64,000 nucleotides of DNA from Voacanga thouarsii (lineage: Eukaryota; Streptophyta; Magnoliopsida; Gentianales; Apocynaceae). Positions 10,524 to 20,949 of the stretch are shown here, piece after piece. The position numbers and the translations under genes are program-made. The stretch covers positions 2,096,501-2,160,500 of the forward strand of contig JANUWF010001497.1 of the NCBI GenBank assembly GCA_026120185.1, read 5' to 3'. A model generated the notes under the pieces. The model was not told where the DNA came from. It worked only from the letters and a program-made list of their open reading frames with translations, and searched no databases. Position 1 is the stretch's first letter; the number at the start of each line of letters is the position of its first letter.

Positions 10524-11640
10524 AAAAACACTGGACTTGATTACGATATGATCAGATATGTTTGGTTTTCTAGAGTTTTCAAATAACAAAATAGCTATGT
10601 ATCTCACCTCTCATGCGTGTTCTCTCTAGATTTCTTTGTGTGTGTTTGCCGAGTATTCTAGGTAGACACAAGAACAAAGAACTGTATATTCTTGATTTTG
10701 CCTTTTAGAATTAGTCAAGAGATTTGATAGACTGCCTAGACCATACAACTTTCACTTGTTGTCGTTAGGCAAAGGATATATTTTGGAAGATCAGAGCATA
10801 GTGTTGATGCCCAGGAGGAGTCGGAGACTGGCAGGTCATTCACCAGAGATCACAGTAGTACACCCTTCAATGGTTCATCAAAAGGCTTCCATGAGTGATC
10901 CAGTGCCTGTTCAGTTGGGTCCAACACAGCCTAAGCAACTAGCGTTTCAAAAATGTAAAGGTATAATGGCTTCTGCTGCACTTACTATATATGTTTTCAT
11001 TGTTCTAGTTTTGTTTCTATGGCCACGATCTACCCTATAAGAGCCATTGTTTAAAGCTTAGGTGCATGCTTAGGCTTAACTAAAACTAGAAAGAATTGTT
11101 TTGAAAGCTTTCTATGATCCTTCGTGTTTACTGGTATAGGATAGTTCCATTGTAAACCTCGCGAGTGGAGGTATAGGAATTATTGTATTTACTGGCTTTC
11201 TTCGACCATTCGTGTAAGCCCAGTGTTTAAGGGCATAGGCGCTTGATTTGGCTTTAATTTGAATCAATTCTGTAATCAAAGAGTTGTTTGTAAGTGCCGC
11301 TGGGATTTAAGATTAAATAAGACAATTAATTAATTAATTAATTAATGTGTTTAAATGAATAGAAAAGCATGAAAATGTTTATAGTTTTCTAGCATGCTAT
11401 TTTCTTTTAACAGCCTATGTGCATATTTTCTCAAAGACCAAAGTCTTTGAGAATTTTTGACAAGGATAAACATTTTTTTTAATTAAATGGTTATTTTAAC
11501 TTTAAAGGCCAAAATTAATCTTTGGTTACTCTCTTAAAGGATTTTAACCTTGATATAGAGAATATTTTAGATTTAGATATTTTTGTGAGTTAAAAGGAAC
11601 AACCATTTTAATTTATGTTAAATGAAAGGGACCAACACCA
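10524..11640 (+). mobile_element. CopF: fragment of copia LTR end plus leader
   Basis: Plus-strand piece of the CopA family. 10529-11025 corresponds to the U5 side of the LTR and contains the LTR exon. A degraded primer site is near 11030-11048 (…AAGAGCCATTG). 11280-11630 matches the CopA leader at about 21640-21975 (shared GAAAAGCATGAAAA and TTTCTCAAAGACCAAAGTCTTTG). It is bounded on the left by GypA and on the right by the CACTA remnant; gag and pol are missing. The CopF/CACTA junction is only placed to within ~20 bp. Confidence 0.7.
10807..10960 (+). CDS. LTR-borne first coding exon of CopF (predicted)
   Basis: ATG at 10807 stands in the same GTTGATG context as the exon in CopA. It opens 51 codons starting M-P-R-R-S-R-R-L-A-G, followed by a Pro/Gln/Val-rich tail ending PTQPKQLAFQKCK. 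The frame runs to AAA-G followed by GTATAATG, a plausible 5' splice site in phase 1, exactly the phase seen in CopA. The motif PRRSRRLAG, the PTQP near the end and the donor are shared with CopA (20704-20830), although the DNA between them has diverged a lot. No gag exon remains downstream, so the copy is dead. Exon status is inferred from comparison; no transcript is available here. Confidence 0.5.
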
Positions 11641-11670
11641 AACTCAATCAGTCAATCATCCACTTGTGTA

Positions 11671-12000
11671 AGCAATGTTGAGGAGGTCATTAGAGCTCAA
11701 GTTGATGTGAATATTCAGAGTATGCGAGAAATTATGCAAGCTGAGATGCGAGCTGAGATGTAAGTTGAGATGCAGCGGGAGTGAGAGGTTTACGAGTCAT
11801 GTATAGTAGCACTTCAGACTACCATGGAAGCATTATCTTGTAGATTTGATGTAGGTGCATTTGCTATAGCACCTATACCACCATCTAGTGCATCTACGGC
11901 ATCTCCGGGTGTTGGTTCCACTTCTCGACCCGTTGGATCATGTGATGCTGATGAACATATTCTCATTTTCTTCTTGTTTTACATGTACTATTATTTTTGA
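11671..12000 (+). pseudogene. CACTA second-ORF/transposase C-terminal remnant
   Basis: Read from about 11671 in the frame of AGC-AAT-GTT-GAG, the translation contains an alternating Q-A-E-M-R-A-E-M heptad-like run and then a Ser/Pro/Ala-rich tail (PPSSASTASPGVGSTSRP). This is the composition of the C-termini of En/Spm-associated ORFs in plants (family knowledge). Two stops interrupt it. The TAA after RAEM and the TGA after QRE are each one C-to-T transition from CAA and CGA. The upstream domain is missing and the protein cannot be functional. Confidence 0.5.
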
Positions 12001-12234
12001 TAGATTTCTTAGCATTTCCTATTTGTCATATATGTAGTATTACTTCTTTTGTAGATTTTATGGATTATTTATGATTTTATTATTCAAGAGATTGATTTTG
12101 ATTTGTTTAGCATTAAGCAAATTGTGTTTTATTGTGATTGGTGTTGAATGAGTTGGTTGGATTGTATTTGGTTTGAAATTGCAGGTGGATAGGGCTAATA
12201 CCAAGCAACCAATTTTTTAAAAACTTGAATAATC

Positions 12235-12900
12235 AAATACGACGGCTAACATTCGTCGTATTTGGGTACATTCTAAAATGTTGCATCTGATCAACCAAAT
12301 ACGATGGTTAGGAACCGTCATTTTTTAGTTTATACGACGGTTTGGACCGTCATTTTTGTTAATAAATATGACGGTTTAGACCGTGGTATTTGCTATCAAA
12401 TATGAATACAACGGTTTAAGGCCGTCATTTTTGTTAACAAATACGATGGTTCAGATCTTCGTATTTGTTATCAAAACGGTTTAAGGTTGTCATTTTTGTT
12501 AACAAATACGATAGTTTCGATTGTCATTTTTGTTAACAAATATGACTATTTCAGCCATCATTTTTGTTAAAAAATATGATGGTTCGGGCCATCATTTTTG
12601 TTAACAAATACAATGGTTCAGACCGTTATTTAGTATCAAATATGATATTTTTTTCAGCTATTACGACAATTTACCGAACCGTGTCTTTAAACCACCCGCA
12701 CTGATTATATATGATGCTTTTATAGAGCTGTCATTTTAGGTCATCGTATTAGCCTAATATGATGGTTTTGTGGCCGTTGTTGAACAAAAATGACTAGATT
12801 TGTTACGACGGTCATTGAACCATAGTTTAGCCGTCGTTTTTGGCTAATACGACAGTTCGTAGGTCAAATATGAAGGCTTCTTGGCCATCGTATTTGATCT
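12235..12900. repeat. CACTA subterminal repeat array
   Basis: About a dozen degenerate units of the form (T)ACGACGGTTnnGACCGTCATTTTTGTTAACAAA, each a small inverted repeat (ACGGT…ACCGT). Such arrays serve as binding sites for the CACTA accessory protein (TNPA-like) in the family. Many CpGs have become TpG or CpA. Confidence 0.75.
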
Positions 12901-12914
12901 ATTTTTTAGTAGTG

Positions 12915-13312
12915 AATGTATACACTTTATTCATCCTCAAAGTTTTTAGCATGAGTACTAATAAGTACATTTTGCTTTTGGTAATGATAAAAGTATCCAC
13001 CATTTTTCCTTTTGGATACCCTACGAAGTAGCACAATTCTGATTTTGGGTCTAACTTGCTCTTTTTTGTTAGTACATATGTTGGGCAAGACCATATCTTT
13101 GGGATGATTTATACTGGGCTTTCGTCCAGTCTACATCTTATAGGATGTCTTAGGCACTAACTTGGAAGGCACCAATTTTAGGATATATATTACTGTTTCT
13201 AGAGCATATCCAAAAAAAAAAAAAAAAAAGAAGAAGAAGAAGAGTTACATGACTCATCATACTTCTAACCATTTCAATCGGTGCTCTATTTCTTCTCTCA
13301 ACTACTCCATTC
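12915..13312 (-). pseudogene. CopE integrase C-terminal region
   Basis: On the minus strand this stretch aligns with the CopC integrase end at 58680-59065: same order of the segments around position 13080 (…TACATATGTTGGGCAAGACC) and 13150 (AACTTGGAAGGCACCAA…). In the intact relative CopA it corresponds to the GRKPSLNHLRIWGCPAYV region and the bridge towards RT. A poly-A plus GAA repeat (13211-13243) has been inserted or expanded inside it. The continuation across the hAT is at 33950. Confidence 0.7.
13305..13312. other. 8-bp target site duplication of the hAT, left copy
   Basis: CTCCATTC, repeated exactly at 33942-33949. The length of eight is the hAT signature. Confidence 0.9.
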
Positions 13313-13480
13313 TAGCATTGTCATATGGGCTGGCCTGCACGATTTCGGGCCGTATTGAGCCGAGCCCAAGGACCAACCCATGGGTCATACGGGGCACTGG
13401 GCTCTACACGACTTAGGCCTTTGGCCCTTGAGGCCGGCGCGCCAGGCGGCCTGGGCTTATGCATGGGCCTGGGCATTCCT

Positions 13481-13807
13481 CTCTCCTTCTTTACTTTTTT
13501 CTACTTAATTCGATTACAAATTTTAATGTTCAGTTATCTTGTCATTTTTTATTATTACTTAAATAACATTATTGTTTAAAATTATATAAAAGTCACCTTG
13601 AAGTGGGGGGGGGTTGGCTTAAACCCTTACTAGCTTTATTAATTAATAAAATATAGATTACATAAGAGGGGGACTTGATGCTTCAACCTCTTAAAAATAT
13701 TATAATGATCAAAATTTAAAAATAGAATAAATATCCTAAAAATCAAATTAAACAATTACATTATATTAGTTATCCTAAATTCCTAATTATTTGAATGCTA
13801 AACTAAC
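13481..13807. other. hAT 3' untranslated region
   Basis: AT-rich stretch with a G9 run near 13607. Nothing recognised except its position between the hAT terminus and the transposase stop. Confidence 0.5.
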
Positions 13808-14550
13808 TATTTGGCTCATTCCATTCATCATCTGAGTCATCATCAACAATATGCAAATTGGCCGTCATATCTTCGACTGTGAACTAACTATTGCAACACA
13901 TTAACATATCCAAAGTATGAGGAGTCAATTGAGATCTTCTTTCATCAATTGTTCGAGCGCCCTCACTAAAGATGCTTTCCAATGGCACTGTGGAGATAGG
14001 TGGTGTCAAAAGATCACGTGCCGTTTAAGATAAAATTGGGTATTAACTTACATGAGCCTTCCACTAACTACAAATGTCAAAATGTTGATCCTCATTTTTT
14101 TCCAAAGGCTGCATCTCGTAAATTGCCTTCTCATTATAGGTGGTAGATTATATTTTTTTTACATTTCATGATACCTCATAGATTAAATACTGATGAAATC
14201 AAAGAGGTAGATCTTCATGGTGGTTGAAATTGACTGCTAGATGATGATGATGAACCTTACCTACTTAACGTAGTAGAACTAAAACAAGACGACTCAAACT
14301 CATACAAATTATACATGTCAGATAGTGCTTTAGCTGTTTTATCTTTTATATCTTTTATCATACATTACCTAAATGTTTGAGATTCATCAAAATCTAATAT
14401 GTCGTATAGGTATTTAACAATACCATGAAATCCAGCCGTTTTTTCTCAAGGATCCATACACAATACCATACAATATAAAATAGGAATATCTTCATAATAT
14501 TTTTTATATTTTTCAAATATACTTCTCATAAAATAACCATATTGGAGTTT
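13808..14550 (-). pseudogene. hAT transposase, C-terminal part with dimerisation domain
   Basis: The minus strand encodes a segment with ISTVPLESIFSEGARTID, then RRSQLTPHTLDMLMCC. This is the hATC dimerisation domain (family pattern: P-hydrophobic-S-x-x-x-E-x-x-F-S-x-x-G-R). After it comes an acidic tail (VDDDSDDEW) ending in a stop at 13808. A TAG interrupts the frame after MCCNS. The gene is cut at 14550 by sLTR-1 and resumes at 16050. It would act as the dimerising catalytic core of the transposase; this copy is dead. Confidence 0.75.
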
Positions 14551-16049
14551 TGATAGGGGCTAAATTCATCATTATTTTTCTAGTTATTTGAGGCTCGTAT
14601 GTGATAATTTTGATGTAATAGCTAAACATATTTCTTCCTATTTGATATTTTACTTGTAGAAAGTTTTTTTGATGAATTTGTGCAAATTTGAGTGGATTTC
14701 AAGCAAAAAATACAAAATTCCAGCTTACACTTGGCGGCTAGTCTGGCAAGTGTACCCTGTACTAGGTCCATTCTAGCCGAACAAGGAAAACAGAGCAAAA
14801 TTCAAGAGCACGACAGAACACACCTGGCACCAGGTGGGTCGAAGGGACCCGATGCCAGGTCTATTCTGATCAGAGTCAGCGAATTTTCCTTTGAAGTAGA
14901 ATTTGGTAATCTTAGTTGGATTCTTTTGAGAATTTTTCAACCACAGAAAAAGACTATTGTAGGCACTTTTTGGCAATTAGAACTCATATAAATACAAGAG
15001 AATAACATTGTATAAGGGAGTTTTCATAGTTTTCAATTCTTCAATGTAATATCTTTAGAAAACTCCTAGAGAAACACCAAGATTTAGGAGGATCAAGGGA
15101 AATTCTTGGAGAAAAAGATGAGGTTGCTCAAGAAGGTTTCAAAGAAGAAGAAGAAGGCTTACTTGTCTATGAGTGGTTTATTTTTCTCTTCTTTGTAATT
15201 TATTAGCAATTTAAGATTAATGTTTTAATTGTCTTTAGATGATATTCTTTTAGATTCTTGATTTTGTATTGATTTTAATTATTTGATCAATTTATTACTA
15301 TTCTTGGTATTTGATCACTTGAGCATAATATCTTGTTGAGTTGATTAGTTCTCTTCTAATTAACTTGCAAAGCGATGTTAGAAGAGAATGACCAACTAAT
15401 TAATTCAATACTAGTTATTCTTAACTTATTTGAAAAAGAGGTTAAGGGTAAAGACTAAGTAATCAAAGATGGGTTGATGATTACTAGAATATAGATTCAT
15501 TGGCTAATTTCATGTTTAAATTACTTAGAATATAGGGATTTGTGTGAGGATTAGTTTTAATGCATCTTTTGGGTAAATTGGTTGAGACGGAATATGTTCA
15601 CTAATTTAGCTAGAAGATAGTGATTCCTTGGATTGGAAACAAAGTGGATCTAATTTAATCCTTCATGATGCCACGATAACAATTAATTGAGAGAATAACT
15701 AGTCAATCATTGTTGTGTATTCAAGGATTTCTATCTATTTACATGTCTTTTCTCCTTGTTCTCACTCCTTGATTATCATTGTGACTTTTCTTGTGTGACT
15801 TAATTTTCTCTAGTATATTAGGTTAGTGGTTATTTACTTCTATTCCTTTGTTTTATTGGCTAAACAATAAAGATTTAGGTAAAGTAAGGTGGGAGCCTAA
15901 GTTCTCGTGGATTTGATATTTGCTATTCCCTATACTATATGATGGATATACTTGCCCATATGTATGATTTTAGTGGTTATCATTTTATTAAAGCTTGACT
16001 GATTGTGTAATTTGTTGGTAATATTTTCTACACTAAGAAACACGCATCA
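14551..16049 (+). mobile_element. sLTR-1: 1.5-kb solo LTR in the hAT transposase
   Basis: Starts TGATAGGGGC and ends GCATCA, and is flanked by AGTTT (14546-14550) and AGTTG (16050-16054), a 4/5 duplication. Sequence and order match the GypA LTR family: GC-rich core at 14720-14880, then the TTGGTTGAGACGGAATATG and TTCATGATGCCA blocks. It lies inside the hAT coding region and no internal sequence follows it. The overlapping ORFs at 14692-14991 come from the GC-rich core and are not conserved. Confidence 0.8.
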
Positions 16050-16764
16050 AGTTGCTCTATATACTTACAAAAATATGTGCTACCTTAGCAAGTGTTGGAA
16101 GAATATGATAAGTAGTGGGATAATAAGATCCAAATAAAAGTTCAGTTGTTTCTTTAAAAGTAAATAAAAATGTTGAAAGCGCAATACAATTTTCAAAATG
16201 AGTTTCAATTAGTTGAGGTTGAAAATTGTTACTATTACAAAATTCAATAAGTTAATTTTGAAAAGGTATAACACTTTTAAACATATCTAAAGTTGAGTTC
16301 TATCTAGTTTTACAGTCTAATCTAAATTTTTTAAAAGATACACCTTGTTCTCGGCATAAAGCCTTAAAATTTTGTTGCCTAGTTGGAGAAGTTTTAACAA
16401 ATAAAACAACATTTTTAATTATATTAACAATATGATCAACATATTTATATTCTTTCTTAATACACAAATTAAGTATATGATAAACACACTTAGTATGAAA
16501 TAAAATACCATCTAACATAGGATTCATAATATTTTTCAAAATTACTATGGCAGAATCATTATTTGAAATGTTATCTAAAGAAATAGAAATGATATTCGTT
16601 AAAATCCTATATTCACGACATGTTTGAGTAATCATTCTAGAAGTACTAGTACCTACATGAGGATATTCAAATAATTTAAAACAAATAGTTCTTTTTTGTA
16701 CTAACCAATCATGATCTGCCTAATAAAATGTTATGCATAAATAAGACTCATTAGTAATTACAGC
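16050..16764 (-). pseudogene. hAT transposase, central catalytic region
   Basis: The minus strand contains the longest surviving hAT ORF (16635-16300): ITQTCREYRILTNI..ISLDNISNNDSAI, then FHTKCVYHILNLCIK, typical of the RNase H-like core of hAT transposases (DNAxxN… and C-x-x-H-x-x-N-L). Upstream in the same frame comes AVITNESYLCITFY, a stop (TAG), then ADHDWLVQKRTICFKL, matching the family pattern 'TxxGYxxVTxHxID..W'. BigLTR-2 cuts the gene at 16764. The frame continues to the right at 30829 as TCDGW, which should hold the first catalytic Asp. Broken by nonsense codons and insertions. Confidence 0.8.
16760..16764. other. TSD of BigLTR-2, left copy
   Basis: ACAGC, repeated exactly at 30829-30833. 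Confidence 0.9.
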
Positions 16765-18874
16765 TGTAACACCCCATTACCTAGGCCCGCCAGGGCCGGG
16801 GATGTCGCCTCGTCCAAAGGATAATGAGTTTTTATAACTAGGTCACACAAATAAAATTGCAGAATAAAAATAATACTTTAACTTAAAATTTATTACAATC
16901 CAAGAATAAATCCAAGGTTAAATCCAAGAATTCCAAAAACAAATCCAAAATAAAAATTATCCATTCTCAACTCCCCAAAGCATTACACAAATCAAATATC
17001 AGAAAATCTTTCAAGGCAGGCAATATCTAGCTATTCATCCCAACAGTAGGATCGACCTGAAATCATGGTAAAAAGGGTGATGAGATAAAAATCTCAGCAA
17101 GTCCGTGTGTGCTTTGAGTGTCCAGTGAAAACAGTTCATGAATGCAAATTATAAAATCTTTATAAGAGAAATACTGGCAAGCAATAAACATTAGTCAAAA
17201 CTAAGAGTGGTGTTTTGGCTTTTCCAACCATACATAAACAATAAAATCAACTACTCAAAAGAAATGATCATGGGTTACCACAAGTAGGGCCCCATAACCG
17301 GTCAGAATGCCAACACTTTGTGCAGACTGACAAAAGGTAGGTAATCGGCCTACCGGGTAAGATACTCCTCCTTCTTTATACCCAAACAACAACCGGGTGT
17401 CCATTCCGGCAAAACATAGTCACTTGACTAAAAAATAAACTGCTAGCTCGGACCGGTATGACTTACTGAACTGACATCTTATTCGGGAAGGACTACCCCT
17501 CGGAGGTGGCCACCTACTGAGAGACTTACCCTAACCCTTCAAAGATTAGTCCTAACAGTCCACCCTAATTGAGTACTCAACGTAACGTATCCCATTTGGG
17601 AAAAATGAGCAAAACATAGTTCCACTTGAAAGTGGCAATTAAGGGTTTCCAAAGTCTTTGTCAAAATCAGTTTTAGAAAGAGTTTTGAGTTTGAGTAAAT
17701 GTGCTTATTAATTATCAAATAATTTGTTTGATTGAAATAAGTAAGGAGTCAATCCTCAATTGCCTTTACTGAAATGAGTGTCCATGCACTCTACATTTGG
17801 CTTGCCATAATAAACATTTTGCATCAAACAGGTTTTATGCAGGAGCTTACCTGGTTCTTGCTCACAATAAAAGGTCTTCAACAGCTGACCTAACCCCGCA
17901 TGGGGTAAATATAAACCAAAATCAAACTCAAGCAAAAATCCACTTTTGCAAATAAGACTAGCTCAACTCACTACCACCACGATCCTAGTGTCCCAAGCTT
18001 TAAGCCCAAATAATGAATAAAAAGGTTTATAAGCTAAGTCTAATTTGATATTTAAAATAATTAATGTTTTGGAAAATAGGTATTAATAAGTTAAAGGTTT
18101 AAATCTTACTAAGAATAATTTAAAGCTTGTTTGATGAAGAGTCCTAGGTGGTATTATATAAAATAATGATTTATTAATAATTAATTATTTGAAAATAATT
18201 GATAACTAAAATTAGTTGAAAATAAATTTTAATGGGTCTTGATTAAAAGCTAATAAATAAATTTTAACAGGTTTTGATTAAAAGATAATAATTGAAATAT
18301 GATAAATTTTAATGATAATTATGAATATAAGACTTACAAAATTAATATTTTTACTTATTATGATTATTTTCACAAAAGGCTTTATTTGATATTATCATTT
18401 TATATAATATCTAAATATATTTTATTTTCCAGTAAAGCTATTATTTATTTGACTAAAGTATCCTTATTATATATATAATAATCCAAATCTACCATTCCTA
18501 GGGTTTTTCAAAATTACTAGCAAAATTTATAATATTAAACATTTTATTGAAGAAATAAAATTTAGCATAGAGACAACTAGGTCATGATCATAATTCCACT
18601 TGCTAACTATAATCATGAACATATACTCCACTTCAATTCATCAAATCATCCAAATCATGAATAAAAGCATAGATCTAAATTTATCAAGGCATGATCCAAC
18701 CTCTACTAGCATAAACATAATCATGGCTTCAATAATCATACATGAATATAAATCCTATTTACCATATGTGACATAATCTCTAGCATACTTGACTACAAAT
18801 ACTACTTATGACATAGATACATGCATTAAACCCTAAAAACACCATACAATCAACTAAAATAATCAACTCATGCA

Positions 18875-18879
18875 TAAAT
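18875..18879. other. TSD of CopA, left copy
   Basis: TAAAT, repeated at 28615-28619. The intact site CATGCATAAATCCCATCTCC is present in BigLTR-3 near 51622, which confirms the insertion point. Confidence 0.92.
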
Positions 18880-20141
18880 TGTTGGATTGTATGCCCTCTT
18901 AGATTAGGTTTCTGATGTAAAATCGAATATTTTAATAAAAGAATTTATTTTCAGAAATTGTTTGTGAATTTACTTTTTGTTTATGCACAATTTTCATTTA
19001 GAACAGACCCATTGTGTTTAAATAAGTGATACATGTGAATGGTGGTCTTTCATAGTAAGGTATGGATCACGGGTTATTTAACACATAAACTTTTGTTCTT
19101 AACCTATTGATGAGACTGGGAATCTCATCATGTTTAGGTTATTATGTTGTGAATTCCAAATGGGGAATGGCTTACCTATAGCCAGTGGGTAGTCCACTCA
19201 CTTCATGACATACGCGTATTTCGAATACGTAGAACAGGACATGTAGTAGTGGTTTCTCAAAGTACTATATGGTAGAAACTTAGACTACTACCGCTATAGC
19301 GTGGACTAGTACTCTACGACTTGAGTATGAGTTGGTGGTCTGGCGAAGCTGGAAGCATATACTTTGATTTACTATAGTTGAGGTTCTATCGTAGGGCCAA
19401 TATACTTGCATGTTGGGTATGTGTGACTAGTTAGTTAAGACAGATTTGTACAAGATAGTTTCTACACTATATCGCCCCTTGTGGTTGTCCGAATGATCTA
19501 AAATGTCCAGGGCCCTGGGAAACATGACTTGGATGTTTGCTTTAGGGTAGCTCCCTTGGAAAGCAGAAACACTCCAAGAAGTCGTGGATCATTGGACTAG
19601 AAGTCTAAGGATGGTAGATGTCATTTAGAGGGGTGTTAGTACACTTCTTCCTCTCTAAATGTACGGCGATGTGTAGAGGGGTATTTTAGTCATTTCACCT
19701 GTAGGTCGGAGACTTTGCTAATGCAGCATTGTCCTTGGGGTCAATATTTCCTTATGGTGATATTAGTAAATATTTAAAATGCAAAATACAACTAGTTATA
19801 TAGCAGGAGTATTTTGGTCATTTTAGCAACTAAGGTGATGTGTCTTTTTAGTCCTTGGAATAGCCCGTAAGTCCTAACTGATTTTGGGTTGAGGAATTGG
19901 TCTTAGTTGAAGAGGATTTTATTTTATTTGATTTTATTTAATTTTATTCAGGAATTCTAATTTATTATTAGACTAGAATAAAATAAATAAATAAATTAAA
20001 ATAGGAGTTGAGAGAAATTAATTATCTAGTTTAATTGGTTAATTAATTATTTAGGGCCTAGGTCCAGTATGAATAATTAGGAAATTGACCTGGGCTTAAA
20101 CTAGGAGAAATAATTAATGTTTAATTATTTATTGGGTTATT

Positions 20142-20226
20142 TATATAGGCCCAAGAAATAAATAATTAAAGATTAATTATTTTGGTTCATTTGGGCTCAT
20201 TAATTATTTATTGAGTTATTTATATA
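20142..20226 (+). promoter_or_regulatory. candidate promoter with duplicated TATA module
   Basis: A ~79-bp segment ending in GTTATTTATATA(G/A)GCCCA is tandemly duplicated, giving TATATA at 20142 and TATATAAG at 20221. Both are also present in the 3' LTR (about 27838 and 27917). Core promoter by position and motif only. Confidence 0.5.
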
Positions 20227-20703
20227 AGCCCAGGAAATAAATAATTAATGTTTATTATTTTGGCCCTTTTGGGTCTAAGGAAAATAATAAATATTTTTCC
20301 GGCCCAATAGCTTGGACCTTAGGGTTTTTTCCAGATACGGTTAACAAGAGTTTAGGGTTAGGCCAAACAGATTCTCAGGATAACATCCGGGTGTTTTGAA
20401 ATATGAAATCCCGGGGATATGTTTATCAGATAATGAGAGACCTAGTTTTGGCTAACCAATAAACTAGTCTCTGGTAGAAGAAAGCCCTAATCCTCCTAAG
20501 CTTATCAGAGCCTCACGTGAGTCTCTCTCTCTCAACGTCTCTCTCTCTCAACGTCTCTCTCCTTCCTCTGGGTTTACTCCTTGTTCTTTGCTAACCAATA
20601 GCGAGTGAACCAAGGAGTATTGAGACCGTTCCTCTTCACCATAGTGTTCACCGACTAGAGGTTAGGCTGAGGAATATTCCGAGAGCTGGAAAGCTTAGCG
20701 TTG

Positions 20704-20830
20704 ATGCAAACAAGGCGAAGTAGAAGGCTAGCGGGTGTTCAACCGGAAGCTTCTTCAAGTGGACAAAGCGAGGCGATTCCAGTCGTTCAATCCGCTCCTA
20801 CTCAACCTAGAAGGGTTAAGGAGCGCAAAG
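20704..20830 (+). CDS. predicted first coding exon of CopA gag, inside the LTR
   Basis: ATG at 20704 (in-frame TGA upstream at 20668) opens 42 codons plus one base: M-Q-T-R-R-S-R-R-L-A-G, then a Ser/Gln/Pro-rich segment (PEASSSGQSEA, SAPTQPRR) ending V-K-E-R-K. It closes at AAA-G followed by GTATGATC, a plausible 5' splice site. The only strong acceptor in front of gag, …ATTTTCAG at 22652, would add AA to the split codon (G+AA = Glu) and lead in frame into the gag ATG. The product would be gag with a basic N-terminal extension of about 43 residues. The 3' LTR has the same exon (28384 onward), but the base before its donor is T. Supported by four other copies; no transcript data. Confidence 0.6.
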
Positions 20831-20936
20831 GTATGATCTTCACGCTTCCGTGTGGCCTCTAAGGCTTGGTTTTATTTTTCTCTAAATTTTTTTTCCTGTG
20901 ACTGCACATGCTCTCTGTTTTTCGGTTCCCTCAATG

Positions 20937-20949
20937 TGGTATCAGAGCC
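20937..20949 (+). other. primer-binding site of CopA (initiator Met-tRNA)
   Basis: TGGTATCAGAGCC, three bases after the LTR, complementary to the 3' end of plant initiator Met-tRNA, as in most plant copia elements. Confidence 0.92.

Larger units (their letters stand above)
11641..12914 (+). mobile_element. CACTA (En/Spm) transposon, 3' end only
   Basis: The right end reads ...TTTTTTAGTAGTG at 12914, the reverse complement of the CACTACTAAAAAA inverted terminus of CACTA elements. Inside it lie a subterminal array (12235-12900) and a coding remnant (11671-12000). It abuts CopE integrase sequence at 12915. No left CACTA terminus is visible before CopF, so the 5' part, with the transposase, is deleted. 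Confidence 0.75.
18880..20933 (+). repeat. 5' LTR of CopA (2054 bp)
   Basis: Starts TGTTGGATTG and ends TTCCCTCA. It contains two TATATA elements 79 bp apart (20142 and 20221), a CT-rich stretch (20521-20566) and the predicted coding exon (20704-20830). The second TATA (TATATAAG at 20221) is the better promoter candidate and would put the start of transcription near 20250, upstream of the exon. Confidence 0.92.

Noticed and set aside
12235..12914. A CRISPR array
   Set aside because: The repeats are degenerate, palindromic and contiguous without unique spacers, in a plant genome and next to a CACTA terminus.
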